A DNA stretch of 64,000 nt from Catellatospora sp. TT07R-123 (lineage in GTDB: Bacteria > Actinomycetota > Actinomycetes > Mycobacteriales > Micromonosporaceae): contig NZ_BNEM01000002.1 in assembly GCF_018327705.1 (NCBI RefSeq), forward strand, positions 1,054,001 to 1,118,000. Direction: 5' to 3'. The position numbers were made by a program, and so were the translations under genes. Numbering within the stretch: the first letter of the stretch is position 1; every line of letters begins with the position of its first letter. The notes under the pieces are model-generated. The model did no database searches and was not told where the DNA came from. It saw nothing but the letters and a program-made list of their open reading frames with translations. Below, piece by piece: positions 43,040-59,049 of the stretch.

Positions 43040-46000
43040 GCCTGCTCCCTCAGCAGTTCCTCGATCGAGTCGACGACGCCCTCGACGGTCGGGGTGTCGA
43101 AGAAGACGTCGAAGGGCACCTCGACGCCGTACGCGTCGCGGACCCGGGCGGTGATCTGGGTGATCGTCAGCGAGTGCCCGCCCAGGTCGAACAGGGTGTC
43201 GTCCGGGGCGATGTCCTCGATGCGCAGCACCTCGCACCAGATCGCGGTGACCTCGGCGACCAGGTCGCCCGCGCCCGCCGCCGGGGCGGTCTCGGGGGCG
43301 GCCGCGCAGGCGCCGTCGAGGTCGTCGGGCTCGTCGGCCAGGGCGGGCGGCTCGGGCAGCGCCTTGCGGTCGAGCTTGCCGTTCGGGGTCAGCGGCAGTC
43401 GGTCCAGCCACAGGTACTGGCCGGGCATCATGTACCGGGGCAGGGTCCCCGACAGGTGCCGCCGGATCTCCGGCACGTCACCGGCACCGACCAGGTACGC
43501 CACCAGCGTGCAGCCGCGCACCGCCACGGCCGCCTGGCCGACCCCGGGCGCACCGAGCAGCGTCTGCTCGATCTCGCCCAGCTCGATACGGTGCCCGCGC
43601 AACTTGATCTGGTCGTCGACCCGGCCCAGGAACTCGACCTGCCCGTCGGTGCCCAGCCGCACCAGGTCCCCGGTGCGGTAGAGGCGCTGCCCGCCGACAC
43701 GGACGAACTTCTGCCCGGTCAGCTCCGCCCGCCCCCGGTAGCCGCGGGCCAGCCCGGCGCCGCCGATGCACAGCTCCCCGGGCACGCCGGGCGGCAGCGG
43801 CCGCAGGTCCTCGCCGAGCACGTGCAGGGTCGTGTTGGCCAGCGGGCCGCCGATGGTGACCCGCTGCGGGTCGGCCGGGATCTCGGCGGCGGTGGACCAG
43901 ATCGTGGTCTCGGTCGGGCCGTACACGTTGACCAGCCGGCCGGTGCGCTCGCGCAGGCGCTGGGCCAGGCGCGGCGGCAGCGGCTCGCCGCCGCACAGTG
44001 CGGTGAGCGGCGCCCCGGCGAAGTCGGCGTCCAGCAGCATCCGCCACGTCGACGGCGTGGCCTGCACGTGGGTGGCGCCGCCGTCGCGGATGAGCCGGTC
44101 CAGCGCGGCGCCCTCGCGGGTGGCCGCGTCCGGCGCGACGATCACCCGCGCGCCGGTCGTCAGGGGCAGGAACAGCTCCAGGCCGCTGATGTCGAACGAC
44201 AGCGACGTCAGGTTGAGCCAGCGGTGCGCCGGGTCGGTGCCCAGCAGCTCGCCCATGGCCGCGATCAGGTTGGCCAGCGCCGCGTGCCCGATCTCGACCC
44301 CCTTCGGGCGGCCGGTCGAACCCGACGTGTAGATCGCGTACGCCAGCCCGTCCGGATCGGACTCCACCGGCGGCGCGGTCACCGGCTCGGCGGCGAACGC
44401 GGCCAGCCCGTCCAGCGGCAGCACGTCCAGCGGGCCGCCGGTGTGGCCGAGGATCACCTTCGCCCCGGCGTCGGCGGCGATGAACTCCAGCCGCGCCTGC
44501 GGATACGACGGGTCCAGCGGCAGGTACGCCGCCCCGGCCGCGAGGATGCCCAGCACCCCGGCGACCAGCTCGGTGTTGCGTTTCGCGCACAGCCCGACCA
44601 GGTCGCCGGCGGCGACGCCACGGGCGTGCAGCCCGTTGCCGACCCGGTGCGCGGCCTCGACCAGCTCCCGGTAGGTCAGCTCGCCGTCGGTGCCGGACAC
44701 GGCGGGCGCGTCGGGGGTGCGCTGGGCCTGCTCGCGTACCAGGTCCAGCACGGTCGCGGCCCGGCGCGGCCGGTCGACGGCACCGACCACGACCGCCGAC
44801 CGCTCCTCGGCGGTGAGCAGGTCCAGCTCGCCGACCGGGCGCTGCGAGTCTGCCAGCGCCGACCGCAGCAGGTTGACCAGGTGCGGGACGAACCTTCTGG
44901 CGGCGGCCGCGTCGCGCGCGGGCGCGAGCACCGATCCGTCGACCAGGGCCCCGGTGTCGACGACCTGCACGTGCAGCGCGCTGCGCACCACCGGCGGGGT
45001 GAGGTTCCAGAGCACGTCGGCGGCCTGGTCGGCGCGGCGGCGGTAGCTGATCGACACCGGCGCGAGGGTGAGCCGGGGCGGCAGGCCCGGCAGGGCCCGG
45101 CCGAGAGGCACCTCGCGGTGGCCGTAGACGGCGCGGGCCTCGGCGCGCACCGCGCGGGCGAACTCGGCCCACGGCATGCCGAGGTCGGCGGTGACGGTGA
45201 CGGGCAGCTCGTTGACCCACATGCCGATCTCGCCGGCCAGGTCCGGGGTGCGGGTGCTCAGGTCGACCGCGACCGAGGTGACGGGGTTGCCGTAGCGGGC
45301 CAGCACCGCGTGCACCGCCGCCAGCAGCAGCTCGAACCGGGTCAGCCCGAGCGCGGCCGCGCCGTCCGACAGCACCGCGTCCAGGTCCGCGCCCAGCGCG
45401 AACGGCACCTTGAACGCGGCCTCGGCACCGGTCACCGGGCCGGTCGCGTAGGGCAGGACCACCTCGTCGGCCGGGGCCGGGCGGGCCGCCCAGAACTCCC
45501 GGGCGGCCGGGGTGGCGGCGGCGATCCGCTGGGCCTGCGCGCGGGCGGCCTCACCGAGCCCGTCCAGCGACCCCGACGGCAGCGGCCGCCCGTCGTACGC
45601 GGCGAGCAGGTCCGCGACGAGCACGTCCTTGGACGCCCCGTCGAACACGAGGTGGTGCGCGACGACGACCACGGTCGTGCCGAGCTCGGTGTGCACGGCA
45701 CTGCACCGGGCCAGCGGCCCCTGCGCCAGGTCGAACGGGCGCTGCAACCCGGCGGTGACCACCGAGTCGACCAGGACCTGGCCGCCGGTGTGGTACTCGA
45801 CCGGGGCGGGCGCCACGGGCCGCAGCAGCGGTTCGCCGCCGTGGTCGGCCACCGCGACGGCCAGCGCCGGATGCCGGTCCACCAGCTGCGCCCAGGCCTG
45901 GTCGAGCCGGTCCGGGTCGGCCGGGCCGGGCAGCGTCACCGCGACCGCCAGCCGGTATGCCGTGTCGGCGCCGCCGACCCGTTCGGTGAACCAGACGCCC

Positions 46001-46044
46001 TGCTGGGCGAGGGTGACGGGGATGCCGTCCAGTGCCTGGGTCAT
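43036..46044 (-). CDS. NRPS module C-A-PCP, predicted glycine
   Basis: Protein of 1002 residues. Condensation domain about 8-430 with HHLVFDG (130-136); adenylation domain about 455-900 (YAIYTSGSTGRPKGV, NVYGPTETTIWS, YRTGDLVR, NGKLDRKALP); PCP about 915-1000 (FDLGGHSLTI, S958). Reading the ten specificity positions by alignment to GrsA gives DILQLGVIWK, close to glycine codes. There is no thioesterase, so the product passes to another protein. The start overlaps the AMP-ligase stop (ATGA). Confidence 0.92.
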   Translation of the reverse strand: MTQALDGIPVTLAQQGVWFTERVGGADTAYRLAVAVTLPGPADPDRLDQAWAQLVDRHPALAVAVADHGGEPLLRPVAPAPVEYHTGGQVLVDSVVTAGLQRPFDLAQGPLARCSAVHTELGTTVVVVAHHLVFDGASKDVLVADLLAAYDGRPLPSGSLDGLGEAARAQAQRIAAATPAAREFWAARPAPADEVVLPYATGPVTGAEAAFKVPFALGADLDAVLSDGAAALGLTRFELLLAAVHAVLARYGNPVTSVAVDLSTRTPDLAGEIGMWVNELPVTVTADLGMPWAEFARAVRAEARAVYGHREVPLGRALPGLPPRLTLAPVSISYRRRADQAADVLWNLTPPVVRSALHVQVVDTGALVDGSVLAPARDAAAARRFVPHLVNLLRSALADSQRPVGELDLLTAEERSAVVVGAVDRPRRAATVLDLVREQAQRTPDAPAVSGTDGELTYRELVEAAHRVGNGLHARGVAAGDLVGLCAKRNTELVAGVLGILAAGAAYLPLDPSYPQARLEFIAADAGAKVILGHTGGPLDVLPLDGLAAFAAEPVTAPPVESDPDGLAYAIYTSGSTGRPKGVEIGHAALANLIAAMGELLGTDPAHRWLNLTSLSFDISGLELFLPLTTGARVIVAPDAATREGAALDRLIRDGGATHVQATPSTWRMLLDADFAGAPLTALCGGEPLPPRLAQRLRERTGRLVNVYGPTETTIWSTAAEIPADPQRVTIGGPLANTTLHVLGEDLRPLPPGVPGELCIGGAGLARGYRGRAELTGQKFVRVGGQRLYRTGDLVRLGTDGQVEFLGRVDDQIKLRGHRIELGEIEQTLLGAPGVGQAAVAVRGCTLVAYLVGAGDVPEIRRHLSGTLPRYMMPGQYLWLDRLPLTPNGKLDRKALPEPPALADEPDDLDGACAAAPETAPAAGAGDLVAEVTAIWCEVLRIEDIAPDDTLFDLGGHSLTITQITARVRDAYGVEVPFDVFFDTPTVEGVVDSIEELLREQA

Positions 46045-47569
46045 GATGTTCCCTCCTGGTCGGGCCGCTCGGTGAACAGGGCCCGGAGCTGGTGCTTGAC
46101 GACCTTGCCCCCGGCGTTGCGGGGCAGTTCGGTGACGTGGGCGAGGCGGCTGGGCTGCTCGTGGGCGGCCAGCCGGGTGGCCAGGAACGCGCGTACCTCG
46201 GCCAGGGTCAGCAGCCGGGTCGCGACCAGCACCGCGGCGGGCACCTTCCCGAGCACCGGGTCGGGCAGCCCGACCACGGCCGCGTCGACGATCTCCGGGT
46301 GCTCGTGCAGGGCGGCCTCGACGGCGACGGTGGACACCTTGTCGGCGCCGCTCTTGATGACGTCGCTCTCCCGGTCGGCCAGGTACAGGTAGCCGTCGGG
46401 GTCGAGGTGGCCGGTGTCGCCCATGCGGGTCCAGCCGTCGCGGAACACGTGCCGGGTCGCGTCGGGATCGTCGTGGTAGGACCGGGTGGTCCCGGCGGCG
46501 CGCAGCCACACCTCCCCGACGGTGCCGGGCGGGCACGCGGTGCCGTCGGGGGCGAGGATGCGCAGCTCGCCGCCGCCGGTGGCCTTGCCGAGGGCGGCGG
46601 GCCGGTCGGGGTGGAACACCATGCTGGTCTGCGTCGGCGCGGCCTCGGTGGAGGTGTAGTAGTTGACGATCGTCGCCTTGGGCAGCGCGGCGGCCAGCCC
46701 GGCCGCGATCGACGGCGGCAGCGCGGCGGCGGTGGAGCCGAGCAGCACCACGCTGGACAGGTCGTGCTCGGCCAGGGCGCCGGAGTGCAGCAGTTCGATG
46801 GCCATCGCGGGCACCACGAACACGCTGCCGACGCGGCGTTCGGCGATGAGCCGGGCGAAGTGCGGGGCGGCGAACCGGGCGGCGGCCAGCATCCCGGCGT
46901 GGGCGTCCAGGGCGTTGAGCAGCATGGTCTGCCCGGCGTTGGTGCCGATCGGGAACGCGTGCAGGAACTGCTGGGAGTGGGCCAGGCGCCGCAGCGGCGG
47001 GTCGACGCGGCAGCCGTGGGTGAGGTTGGCGTGCACGGCGGTGACGCCCTTGGGACGGCCGGTGGTGCCGGAGGTGTAGAGGATCTGCGCGGGGGCGGCC
47101 GGGTCGGGGCCGGGCAGCGGATCGGCGTCGGGCAGGGCGGCGAGCGCGGCGGGGTCCCATACCAGCGGAACGGGGGTGTCGGGCAGGGCCGCACCGGGGC
47201 CGTGCAGCACCGCGACCGCGCCGCTGTGGCGCAGCATGTAGTCCAGTTCGGCGGCGGCGTTGCGGGTGGACAGCGGCACCGCGACCGCCCCGGCCGCGAG
47301 CACGCCGGTGTACGCGGTGGCGTAGGCGATCCAGTCACGGGCGCCGTAGAGCAGCGCGACCCGGTCCCCCGGCCCGACGCCGCTCGCGCGCAGCCCGGCC
47401 GCGATCGCCTGGGTCTGCCGCTGCCAGGTGGCGAGGTCGAGCGTCGCCGACCCCTGGGTGATCGCGACGTGCTCGGGCTGGGTGCGGGCCCGTGCCGCGA
47501 GCAGCTGCGGCACGGTCAGCGGTGCCCGTCCGGCGGCACGCGCGGCGGCCCTGGCCGCGGCGACGGCGC

Positions 47570-47573
<4 letters not shown>
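46041..47573 (-). CDS. Stand-alone AMP-dependent acyl ligase
   Basis: Protein of 510 residues of the acyl-CoA/acyl-ACP synthetase type: ILYTSGTTGRPKGV (P-loop), NYYTSTEAAPT, WTRMGDTGHLDPDGYLYLADRESDVIKSG and a C-terminal RNAGGKVVKHQL lysine. It lacks the Asp235 needed to bind an amino-acid amine and the Asn used by 2,3-dihydroxybenzoate ligases, so a fatty or other carboxylic acid is likelier. It probably loads a starter onto the nearby carrier protein. The GTG start overlaps the previous stop (GTGA). Confidence 0.87.
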
Positions 47574-53112
<5,539 letters not shown>

Positions 53113-53116
<4 letters not shown>

Positions 53117-56100
53117 GGTGCTCCCTGTCCCGCCGCGGCGAGCTGCGCCGCGGCCTCCTCCTCGGTGAGCCGGTCGATCTCGGCGACCAGCGCCTGCTCG
53201 ACGGCGTCGGCGAACCCGGCCACGGTGTGCCGGTCGAACAGCGCCCGGATGGGCAGGTCGAGCTCGACGGTGGCGCGCAGCCGGGCGATGACCCGGGTGG
53301 CCAGCAGCGAGTGCCCGCCCAGGGCGAAGAAGTCGTCGTGCGCCCCGACCCGGTCGACGGGCAGCAGCTCGGTGAAGATCCCGGCGACCAGCGCCTCGGC
53401 GTCGGTGCGCGGCGCGACGTAGTCGGCCCGCACGTCGTCGCCGACGGTCACCGGCGGCAGGGCCCGCAGGTCCACCTTGCCGTTGCGGGTCAGCGGCAGC
53501 GCGTCGAGGACCACGACCACGCTCGGCACCATCAGCGCGGGCAGCCGCTCGGCCGCGTACCCGCGCACGTCCTCGCTGCTCGCGGTGCCGGTGACGTACC
53601 CGACGAGGGTGTCGCCGACCGCGGTGACGGCGGCCTGGCCGACGCCGGGGTGTCCGGTGAGGACCGCCTCGACCTCGCCCGGCTCGATCCGTACGCCGCG
53701 CACCTTGAGCTGCCGGTCGATGCGGCCCAGGAACTCCAGCATCCCGTCGCGCCGTCGCCGGACCCGGTCACCGGTGCGGTACATCAGACCCGGCCCGTAC
53801 GGGTCGGGGACGAACCGTTCGGCGGTCAGGTCGGGGCGGCCCAGGTAGCCGTCGGCCAGCCCCGCCCCGGCCAGGCACAGCTCCCCCGCCGCGCCGGGCG
53901 GCACGAGCCGGCCGTGCGGGTCGAGGACGTGGGCGCGCACCCCGGCCAGCGGGCGGCCGATCGGCGGGCGGCGCAGGGTGTCGTCCCCGCCCAGGTCGGC
54001 GGCGGTCGCGATGATCGTCGCCTCGGTCGGGCCGTACGTGTTGACCAGCCGGATCCGGTCGCCGTGCCGGTCGCGCCACGCCGCGACGGCGGCCGCGTCG
54101 ACCTGCTCGCCGCCGAGGATGACCAGCCGCAGCGCGGCGGGCCAGGCGGGCACCACGTCCAGCAGCGCCTGCCAGTACGCGGTCGGCAGGTCCAGCACCG
54201 TCAGCGCCGGGTCGGCGGCCAGCAGCTCCGGCAGCGACTGCGGCCCGTCGGGCAGCAGCACCAGCGTGCCGCCGGTGGCCAGGGTCGGCCAGATCTCCTC
54301 GGCGTGGGTGTCGAACCCGATGCCCGCGAACTGCACGACCCGGTCGGCGGCGGTCAGGCCGTAGTCGGCCGCCATCCACGCCGTCCGGTCGGCCAGCGCC
54401 TGCCGCCCCACGAGCACCGCCTTGGGCGTGCCCGTCGAACCGGAGGTGAACAGCACGTACGCGGCATCGGGTGCCGACGCGTGCTCGGCCGCGCCCGGGG
54501 CGATCCCGTCGGCGGTGAGCACCGCCGCGACGGCGGCCTGCGCGGCCATCGCGTCGCGGCGCGCGACCGGCAGCTGCGGGTCGATCGGCACGTACCCGCA
54601 CCCGGCCCGCCACACCGCCAGCAGTGACGCGACCAGCTCCGGCCCGCGCGGCACGCTCACCCCGACCAGCGACCCGGCCGCCACCCCGGCCGCGGCCAGC
54701 GCGTCGGCCAGTTCGCCCGCGCGGTCCCACAGCTGCCGGTAGCTCACCAGCTCGCCGCCGCTGTCCAGCGCGACCGCGCCGGGTGTCGCCGTGGCGGCCG
54801 CCGCGATCCGGTCGAGCAGCGGCACGTCCGGCCCGAGCTCGGGGCCGGCGCCCAGGCGCAGCAGCTCGGCGCGGGTGGCGTCGTCGACCAGCGGCAGCTC
54901 GCGCACCCGGGCGTCGGGGTCGGCGAGCACCGCCTCCAGCAGCGCGGTGAACCGGTCGGCCAGCGCGTGCGCGGTCGCCGGGTCGAACAGGTCGCTGTTG
55001 TACGTCAGCACCACGTCCATCGCGTCCGCGCCGGTCTGCACGTCCATGGCCACGTCGGTCTTGACGTGCGGGGTGCCGGAGTCGAACGCCTCGGCGGCCA
55101 GCCCGCCGAACCCGTCGGTCGCGGTCGCGGACACGTTCATGGTGGTGTGCAGGGTGAACGTGGCCTGGAACAGGGCGTTGCGGCTCAGGTCGCGCGGCAG
55201 GTGCAGCAGCGCGGTCAGGTCCTCGAACGGGATGTCCTGGTGCGCGAACGCCTCCATGAACGACTTGCGGGTCCGCAGCACGAGGTCGCGGAACGTGACG
55301 TCGCCGGACAGGTCGGCGCGCAGCACCAGCATGCCGCTGAAGTAGCCGAACACCGCCTCCAGCGCGGTGTCGTCGCGCCCGGCGACGGGCGTGCCGACGG
55401 TCAGGTCGTCCTGCCCGGACAGCTGCGACAGCGCGAGCTCGAACAGGGTCACCAGCAGCATGTACGGCGTGCACCGCAGCTGCCGGGTGGCGGCCTGCAC
55501 CGCGCGCAGCGTGTCGCCGGGGAACTCGCGCAGCACCACGCCGCCCGACGAGGTGCGCACCGGCGGCCGGGGCCGGTCCAGCGGCAGGTCCAGGGTCGGC
55601 GGGTCGGCCAGCACCCCGGCCCAGAAGTCGAGCCCGCTGCCGCCTGCCGCGCGGGCGGCGGCGTGGTCGAGGTAGCGCACCGCCGGGGCGGCGGGCTCCA
55701 CTCCCCGGTACGACTCGGTGATCTGCCGGTAGAGCAGGTTCATCGACCAGCCGTCGCCGACGATGTGGTGCACGACCGTGCACAGCACGTGCTCGTCGTC
55801 GGCCAGCCGCAGCAGCCCGACCCGGATCAGGTGGCCCTGGGCCAGGTCGAACGGCCGCGCGATCAGCTCCTCGACCCGGGCGCGCGCGGCGGCCTGCGGG
55901 TCGGGTCCGGCCGACAGGTCGGCGTACTCGACCGGGGTGGGCCGGGGCGGCTGGACCTGCTGGAACGGCACGCCGTCGCGGTCGCCGAAGCGGGTGCGCA
56001 GGGACTCGTGGCGGCGGGTGGCGTCGTCGTACGCGCGCACCAGCAGGTCCCGGTCGAGCCGGCCGCGCAGGCGGCTGGTGGTCGAGATGTGGTACGCGGC

Positions 56101-56178
56101 GTCACCCGGGTCGAGCCGGTCCAGGAACCACAGGCGCTGCTGCGCCGCCGTGAGCGGACCGAGTTCGAGTTCGGACAT
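53113..56178 (-). CDS. NRPS module C-A-PCP, first gene of the operon
   Basis: Protein of 1021 residues. Condensation about 5-430 with HHIVGDG (137-143); adenylation about 450-925 (YVLFTSGSTGTPKAV, NTYGPTEATII, YRTGDRVR, NGKVDLRALP); PCP about 935-1010 (FALGGHSLL, S957). The specificity code reads DTEDIGTIIK; acidic Glu and Asp in the pocket suggest a basic side chain such as lysine, beta-lysine or ornithine (inference). It starts with a condensation domain, so it needs an upstream acyl or peptidyl donor. ATG 56176-56178 has GGGAG upstream; a promoter lies 40-70 bp upstream. Confidence 0.92.
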
Positions 56179-56216
56179 GCGCTCCCCCCGCTTCCGATGC
56201 GACTTGGTCGGGGGCA

Positions 56217-56245
56217 AACGTAAAGTGCATTCCTGTATCTGACAA
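56217..56245 (-). promoter_or_regulatory. Promoter of the NRPS operon
   Basis: On the minus strand TTGTCA (56245-56240) and TACGTT (56222-56217) are separated by exactly 17 bp. It is the only good promoter seen for the seven overlapping genes. No IdeR/DmdR-type iron box was found near it. A CTTAACTGT sequence at 56250-56258 resembles the chitinase/protease motif. Confidence 0.6.
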
Positions 56246-56307
56246 GACTCTTAACTGTGAGACATCGAGCGTTTTGGCCTGTCAATAGATGTCTCTCGAC
56301 CCTTTTG

Positions 56308-56337
56308 CGGGTGCGGCCAGCCATGCAGCCGCACCCG
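56308..56337. terminator. Terminator after the GH3 gene
   Basis: Perfect 10-bp stem (CGGGTGCGGC and complement) with a 10-nt loop, 44 bp past the GH3 stop, isolating the NRPS promoter. Confidence 0.65.
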
Positions 56338-56381
56338 GAAGAGTGTGCCGAGTTCAGGAAAAATCCGCGCGGACGGCCGCG

Positions 56382-57857
56382 TCAGGCCAGTCCGATGAGG
56401 ACCTCGGCCGCAGCGCGCCCGCAAGCCCTGGTGCCGCCGTGGGTGACCACGTACACCGCCCCGGTCGCGACCGGCTCCGGCATGCCCAGTTCCACCACCA
56501 CCGCGTCGGGCCGCGCCGCGACCAGGGCGGCCCTGGCCTGCCGCGCCCAGGGGTGCCGGGTCGCGTCGCGGCCCACCACGACCAGCGGTCGGCCGTCGGC
56601 GGCGGCCAGCGCCTCCGGCAGCCACGGCGGCTGCGCGTCGGCGTCGACCCGTTGCGACGTCGTGCCCGCCACCAGCTCGGTCAGCGGCTCGGCCACGCCC
56701 CACGGCATGCTCTGGTCGACCGCGATCCCGGTCGGGGTGGCCAGCTCGACGACGTGCGCCGGGCCGGTCAGGGGCAGCCCGGTCCCGGTCACCCGCACGG
56801 CCCGCCGCGCCGCCGCCAGCCCGGCCTCCGGCGCCCGCCCGAGCGGCGCCGCCGCCTGCCGCTGCCACGCCGCCAGCGCCCGCACCCGCGCCGCCGCCTC
56901 GGCCAGCCGCTCCTCGGTCAGCGCGCCCTCGCGCACCGCCGTGACGATCGAGTTGCGCAGCAGCCCGACGATGCCCTCGTTCTTGTACTCGCCCCCGACG
57001 CAGATCGCGTCCGCTCCCGCGGCCAGCGCCTTCACCGCGGCCCCGCCGACACCCCACTGCCGGGCCACGGCCGCCATCTCGATGCCGTCGGTGACGATCA
57101 GCCCATCGAAGCCGAGCTGCTCGCGAAGCAGGCCCGCCAGCAGCACCGGGCTGAGCGTGGCGGGCAGCTCCGCGTCGTACGCCGCCACCAGCAGGTGCCC
57201 GGTCATCACCGCCCGCACCCCGGCCCCGATCGCGGCGGTGAACGGCGGCAGCGCCACCTCGGCCAGCTCCTGCCGTGACGCGCCGACCCGGGCCGCGTCG
57301 AAATGCGAGTCCTCGACCGTGTCGCCGTGCCCCGGGAAGTGCTTGGCGCACGCGGCCACCCCGGCCGCCTGGAGCCCGCGCACCCAGGCCGCGCTGTGCC
57401 GGGCCACCAGCTGCGGGTCGGCGCCGAAGGACCGCACTCCGATGACGACGTTCTCCGGCCGCGAGTTCACGTCGACGGTCGGCGCGTAGTTCAGCGTGAT
57501 GCCGACGGCGGCCAGGTCGGCGCCGATGTCGCGGGCCACGGCCTCGGTCAGCTCCGGGTCGTCGACCACCCCGAGGGCCAGGTTGCCGGGCCGGTCGCTG
57601 CCGGTGCGGGCGTCCAGCCGGGTGACGTCGCCCGCCTCCTCGTCGACCGCGATCACGACGTCGGGGTTCTCGGCCCGCAGCTGCACGGTCAGCTCGGCGA
57701 CCTGCTCCCGGTCGGTGATGTTGCGCGAGAACAGCGCCACCCCGCCCAGGCCGCGGCCGAGGCGGCGGCGCACCCAGTCCGGGGCCGCGGTGCCGACGAA
57801 TCCGGGTTGGAGCACGGTATCGGCCAGCAGGGCGAGATCGGTGTCGAGCTGCGTCAT
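56382..57857 (-). CDS. nagZ: GH3 beta-N-acetylhexosaminidase (NagZ type)
   Basis: Protein of 491 residues without a signal peptide. The NagZ signature KHFPGHGDTVEDSH (172-185) carries the catalytic His of the mobile loop, and VTDGIEM has the nucleophile Asp (D257). GVALFSRNITDREQVAELTVQL and AVDEEAGDVTRLD complete the barrel; a C-terminal domain follows. NagZ enzymes release GlcNAc from muropeptides or chito-oligosaccharides. It starts at the ATG 57855-57857 with GGGGAA upstream. It may process chitin fragments made by the GH18 enzyme or recycle cell wall. Confidence 0.9.
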   Translation of the reverse strand: MTQLDTDLALLADTVLQPGFVGTAAPDWVRRRLGRGLGGVALFSRNITDREQVAELTVQLRAENPDVVIAVDEEAGDVTRLDARTGSDRPGNLALGVVDDPELTEAVARDIGADLAAVGITLNYAPTVDVNSRPENVVIGVRSFGADPQLVARHSAAWVRGLQAAGVAACAKHFPGHGDTVEDSHFDAARVGASRQELAEVALPPFTAAIGAGVRAVMTGHLLVAAYDAELPATLSPVLLAGLLREQLGFDGLIVTDGIEMAAVARQWGVGGAAVKALAAGADAICVGGEYKNEGIVGLLRNSIVTAVREGALTEERLAEAAARVRALAAWQRQAAAPLGRAPEAGLAAARRAVRVTGTGLPLTGPAHVVELATPTGIAVDQSMPWGVAEPLTELVAGTTSQRVDADAQPPWLPEALAAADGRPLVVVGRDATRHPWARQARAALVAARPDAVVVELGMPEPVATGAVYVVTHGGTRACGRAAAEVLIGLA

Positions 57858-58052
57858 GTCGCTTCCCCTTCGCTCACGGCGCGCAGTCTGCGTGCGCGAT
57901 CCCGCGCGATAGGAGCGAGCGGGAGCCAACTGTGCGCACGAATGCGCGGGAGCGTACCGGCCACACCCACGAATCCCCAACACCCCGACCCCGCCCACCC
58001 TCCCCCCCACCGCATTGCCGCCGGGACAGGACGCCCCCGCCGGGCGGCGGGT

Positions 58053-58119
58053 GGTGATCGCTGTCTGCGGTCAGAACGCGAGCTCAGAACGCACCTTCTG
58101 ACCCAAGACAGCGATCACC
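58053..58119. repeat. 67-bp nested hairpin element
   Basis: Outer arms GGTGATCGCTGTCT (58053-58066) and complement (58106-58119) are perfect over 14 bp. Inner arms GGTCAGAA (58069-58076) and TTCTGACC (58096-58103) are perfect over 8 bp. They are separated by two-base mismatches, forming one long hairpin with a 19-nt loop. It lies in the 489-bp gap between the GH3 and DUF4097 genes. Confidence 0.65.
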
Positions 58120-58271
58120 CAACCCGACCACCGACCCACACCACCCCCATAGCGTTCACCCTCACATCATTGCAACGCACCCAGCTCAATCCCGTTGCAT
58201 TGATCGAGCGTTCGTTGCAACGAAATCTCCGTTTCTACCTGCGATTACTCTCCATCGTCGCAACAACAATG

Positions 58272-58306
58272 TTGCCATGTTTGGAAATGCAACGTAGCGT
58301 TTCCAA
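58272..58306 (+). promoter_or_regulatory. Promoter with dyad operator for the DUF4097-S9 operon
   Basis: TTGCCA (58272-58277) and TAGCGT (58295-58300) are spaced by 17 bp. TTGGAAA (58281-58287) and TTTCCAA (58300-58306) form a perfect dyad over the -10 region. Upstream three more TTGCAACG-like boxes occur (58168-58177, 58193-58202, 58213-58222). Confidence 0.55.
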
Positions 58307-58346
58307 TGTCAGAAACAACGAGCACAGCTAGTCGCAGGAGAGCATC

Positions 58347-59015
58347 ATGCAGAAGTTCGACACCCCGGCCCCGATCTCCGCCGTCCTCGACATCCCCGCC
58401 GGCCGCCTGCGGTTCATCGCCGCCGCCCGTGCCGACACCACCGTCGAGATCCGGCCCGCCGACGCCGCGAAGAGCCGCGACGTGAAGCTGGCCGAGCAGA
58501 CCCGCGTGGCATACCGCGACGGCGTCCTGCGGATCGAAAGCCCGGCGGGCAACCAGCTCCTCGGCCCCAGCGGCGCCGTCGAGGTGACCGTCCACCTGCC
58601 CGCCGGATCACGGATCGACGCGACGGCCTCCGCTGCCGGGTTCCACGCCACCGGACGGTTCGGCGACGTCGCCGTCACGGGCGCGTACGGCTCGATCCAG
58701 CTCGACGAGGCCGCGAGCGTCCGCCTCACCGCCCTCGCCGGCGACGTCTCCGTCGGCCGCCTCGACGGCCCCGCCGAGATCAGCACCGGCAAGGGCGACA
58801 TCCGCGTCACCGAGGCCGTACGCGGCACCGTCGTGCTGCGTACCGAAGCCGGGAACGTGTCCGTCGGCGCCGCCGCCGGAGTCTCGGCCCGCCTGAACGC
58901 CGGCACCCCCTACGGCCGGATCCACAACGCCCTCATGAACACCGACGGCGACGCCGCCCAGCTCGCCATCCACGCGACCACCGCGTACGGCGACATCGTC
59001 ACCCACAGCCTCTGA
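58347..59015 (+). CDS. DUF4097 beta-helix-type repeat protein
   Basis: Protein of 222 residues rich in short beta-strands (PAGRLRFIAAARADTTVEIRPAD, GSIQLDEAASVRLTALAGDVSVGRLDGPAEISTGKGDIRV, RTEAGNVSVGAAAG), typical of DUF4097/DUF2807 parallel beta-helix proteins. It has no signal peptide. Actinobacterial copies commonly accompany transport or stress operons; function unknown. AGGAG precedes the ATG. The S9 peptidase starts 34 bp later, so the two are an operon. Confidence 0.82.
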   Translation: MQKFDTPAPISAVLDIPAGRLRFIAAARADTTVEIRPADAAKSRDVKLAEQTRVAYRDGVLRIESPAGNQLLGPSGAVEVTVHLPAGSRIDATASAAGFHATGRFGDVAVTGAYGSIQLDEAASVRLTALAGDVSVGRLDGPAEISTGKGDIRVTEAVRGTVVLRTEAGNVSVGAAAGVSARLNAGTPYGRIHNALMNTDGDAAQLAIHATTAYGDIVTHSL

Positions 59016-59049
59016 CACCGACACCCACGACGAGAGAAGGACACCCATC

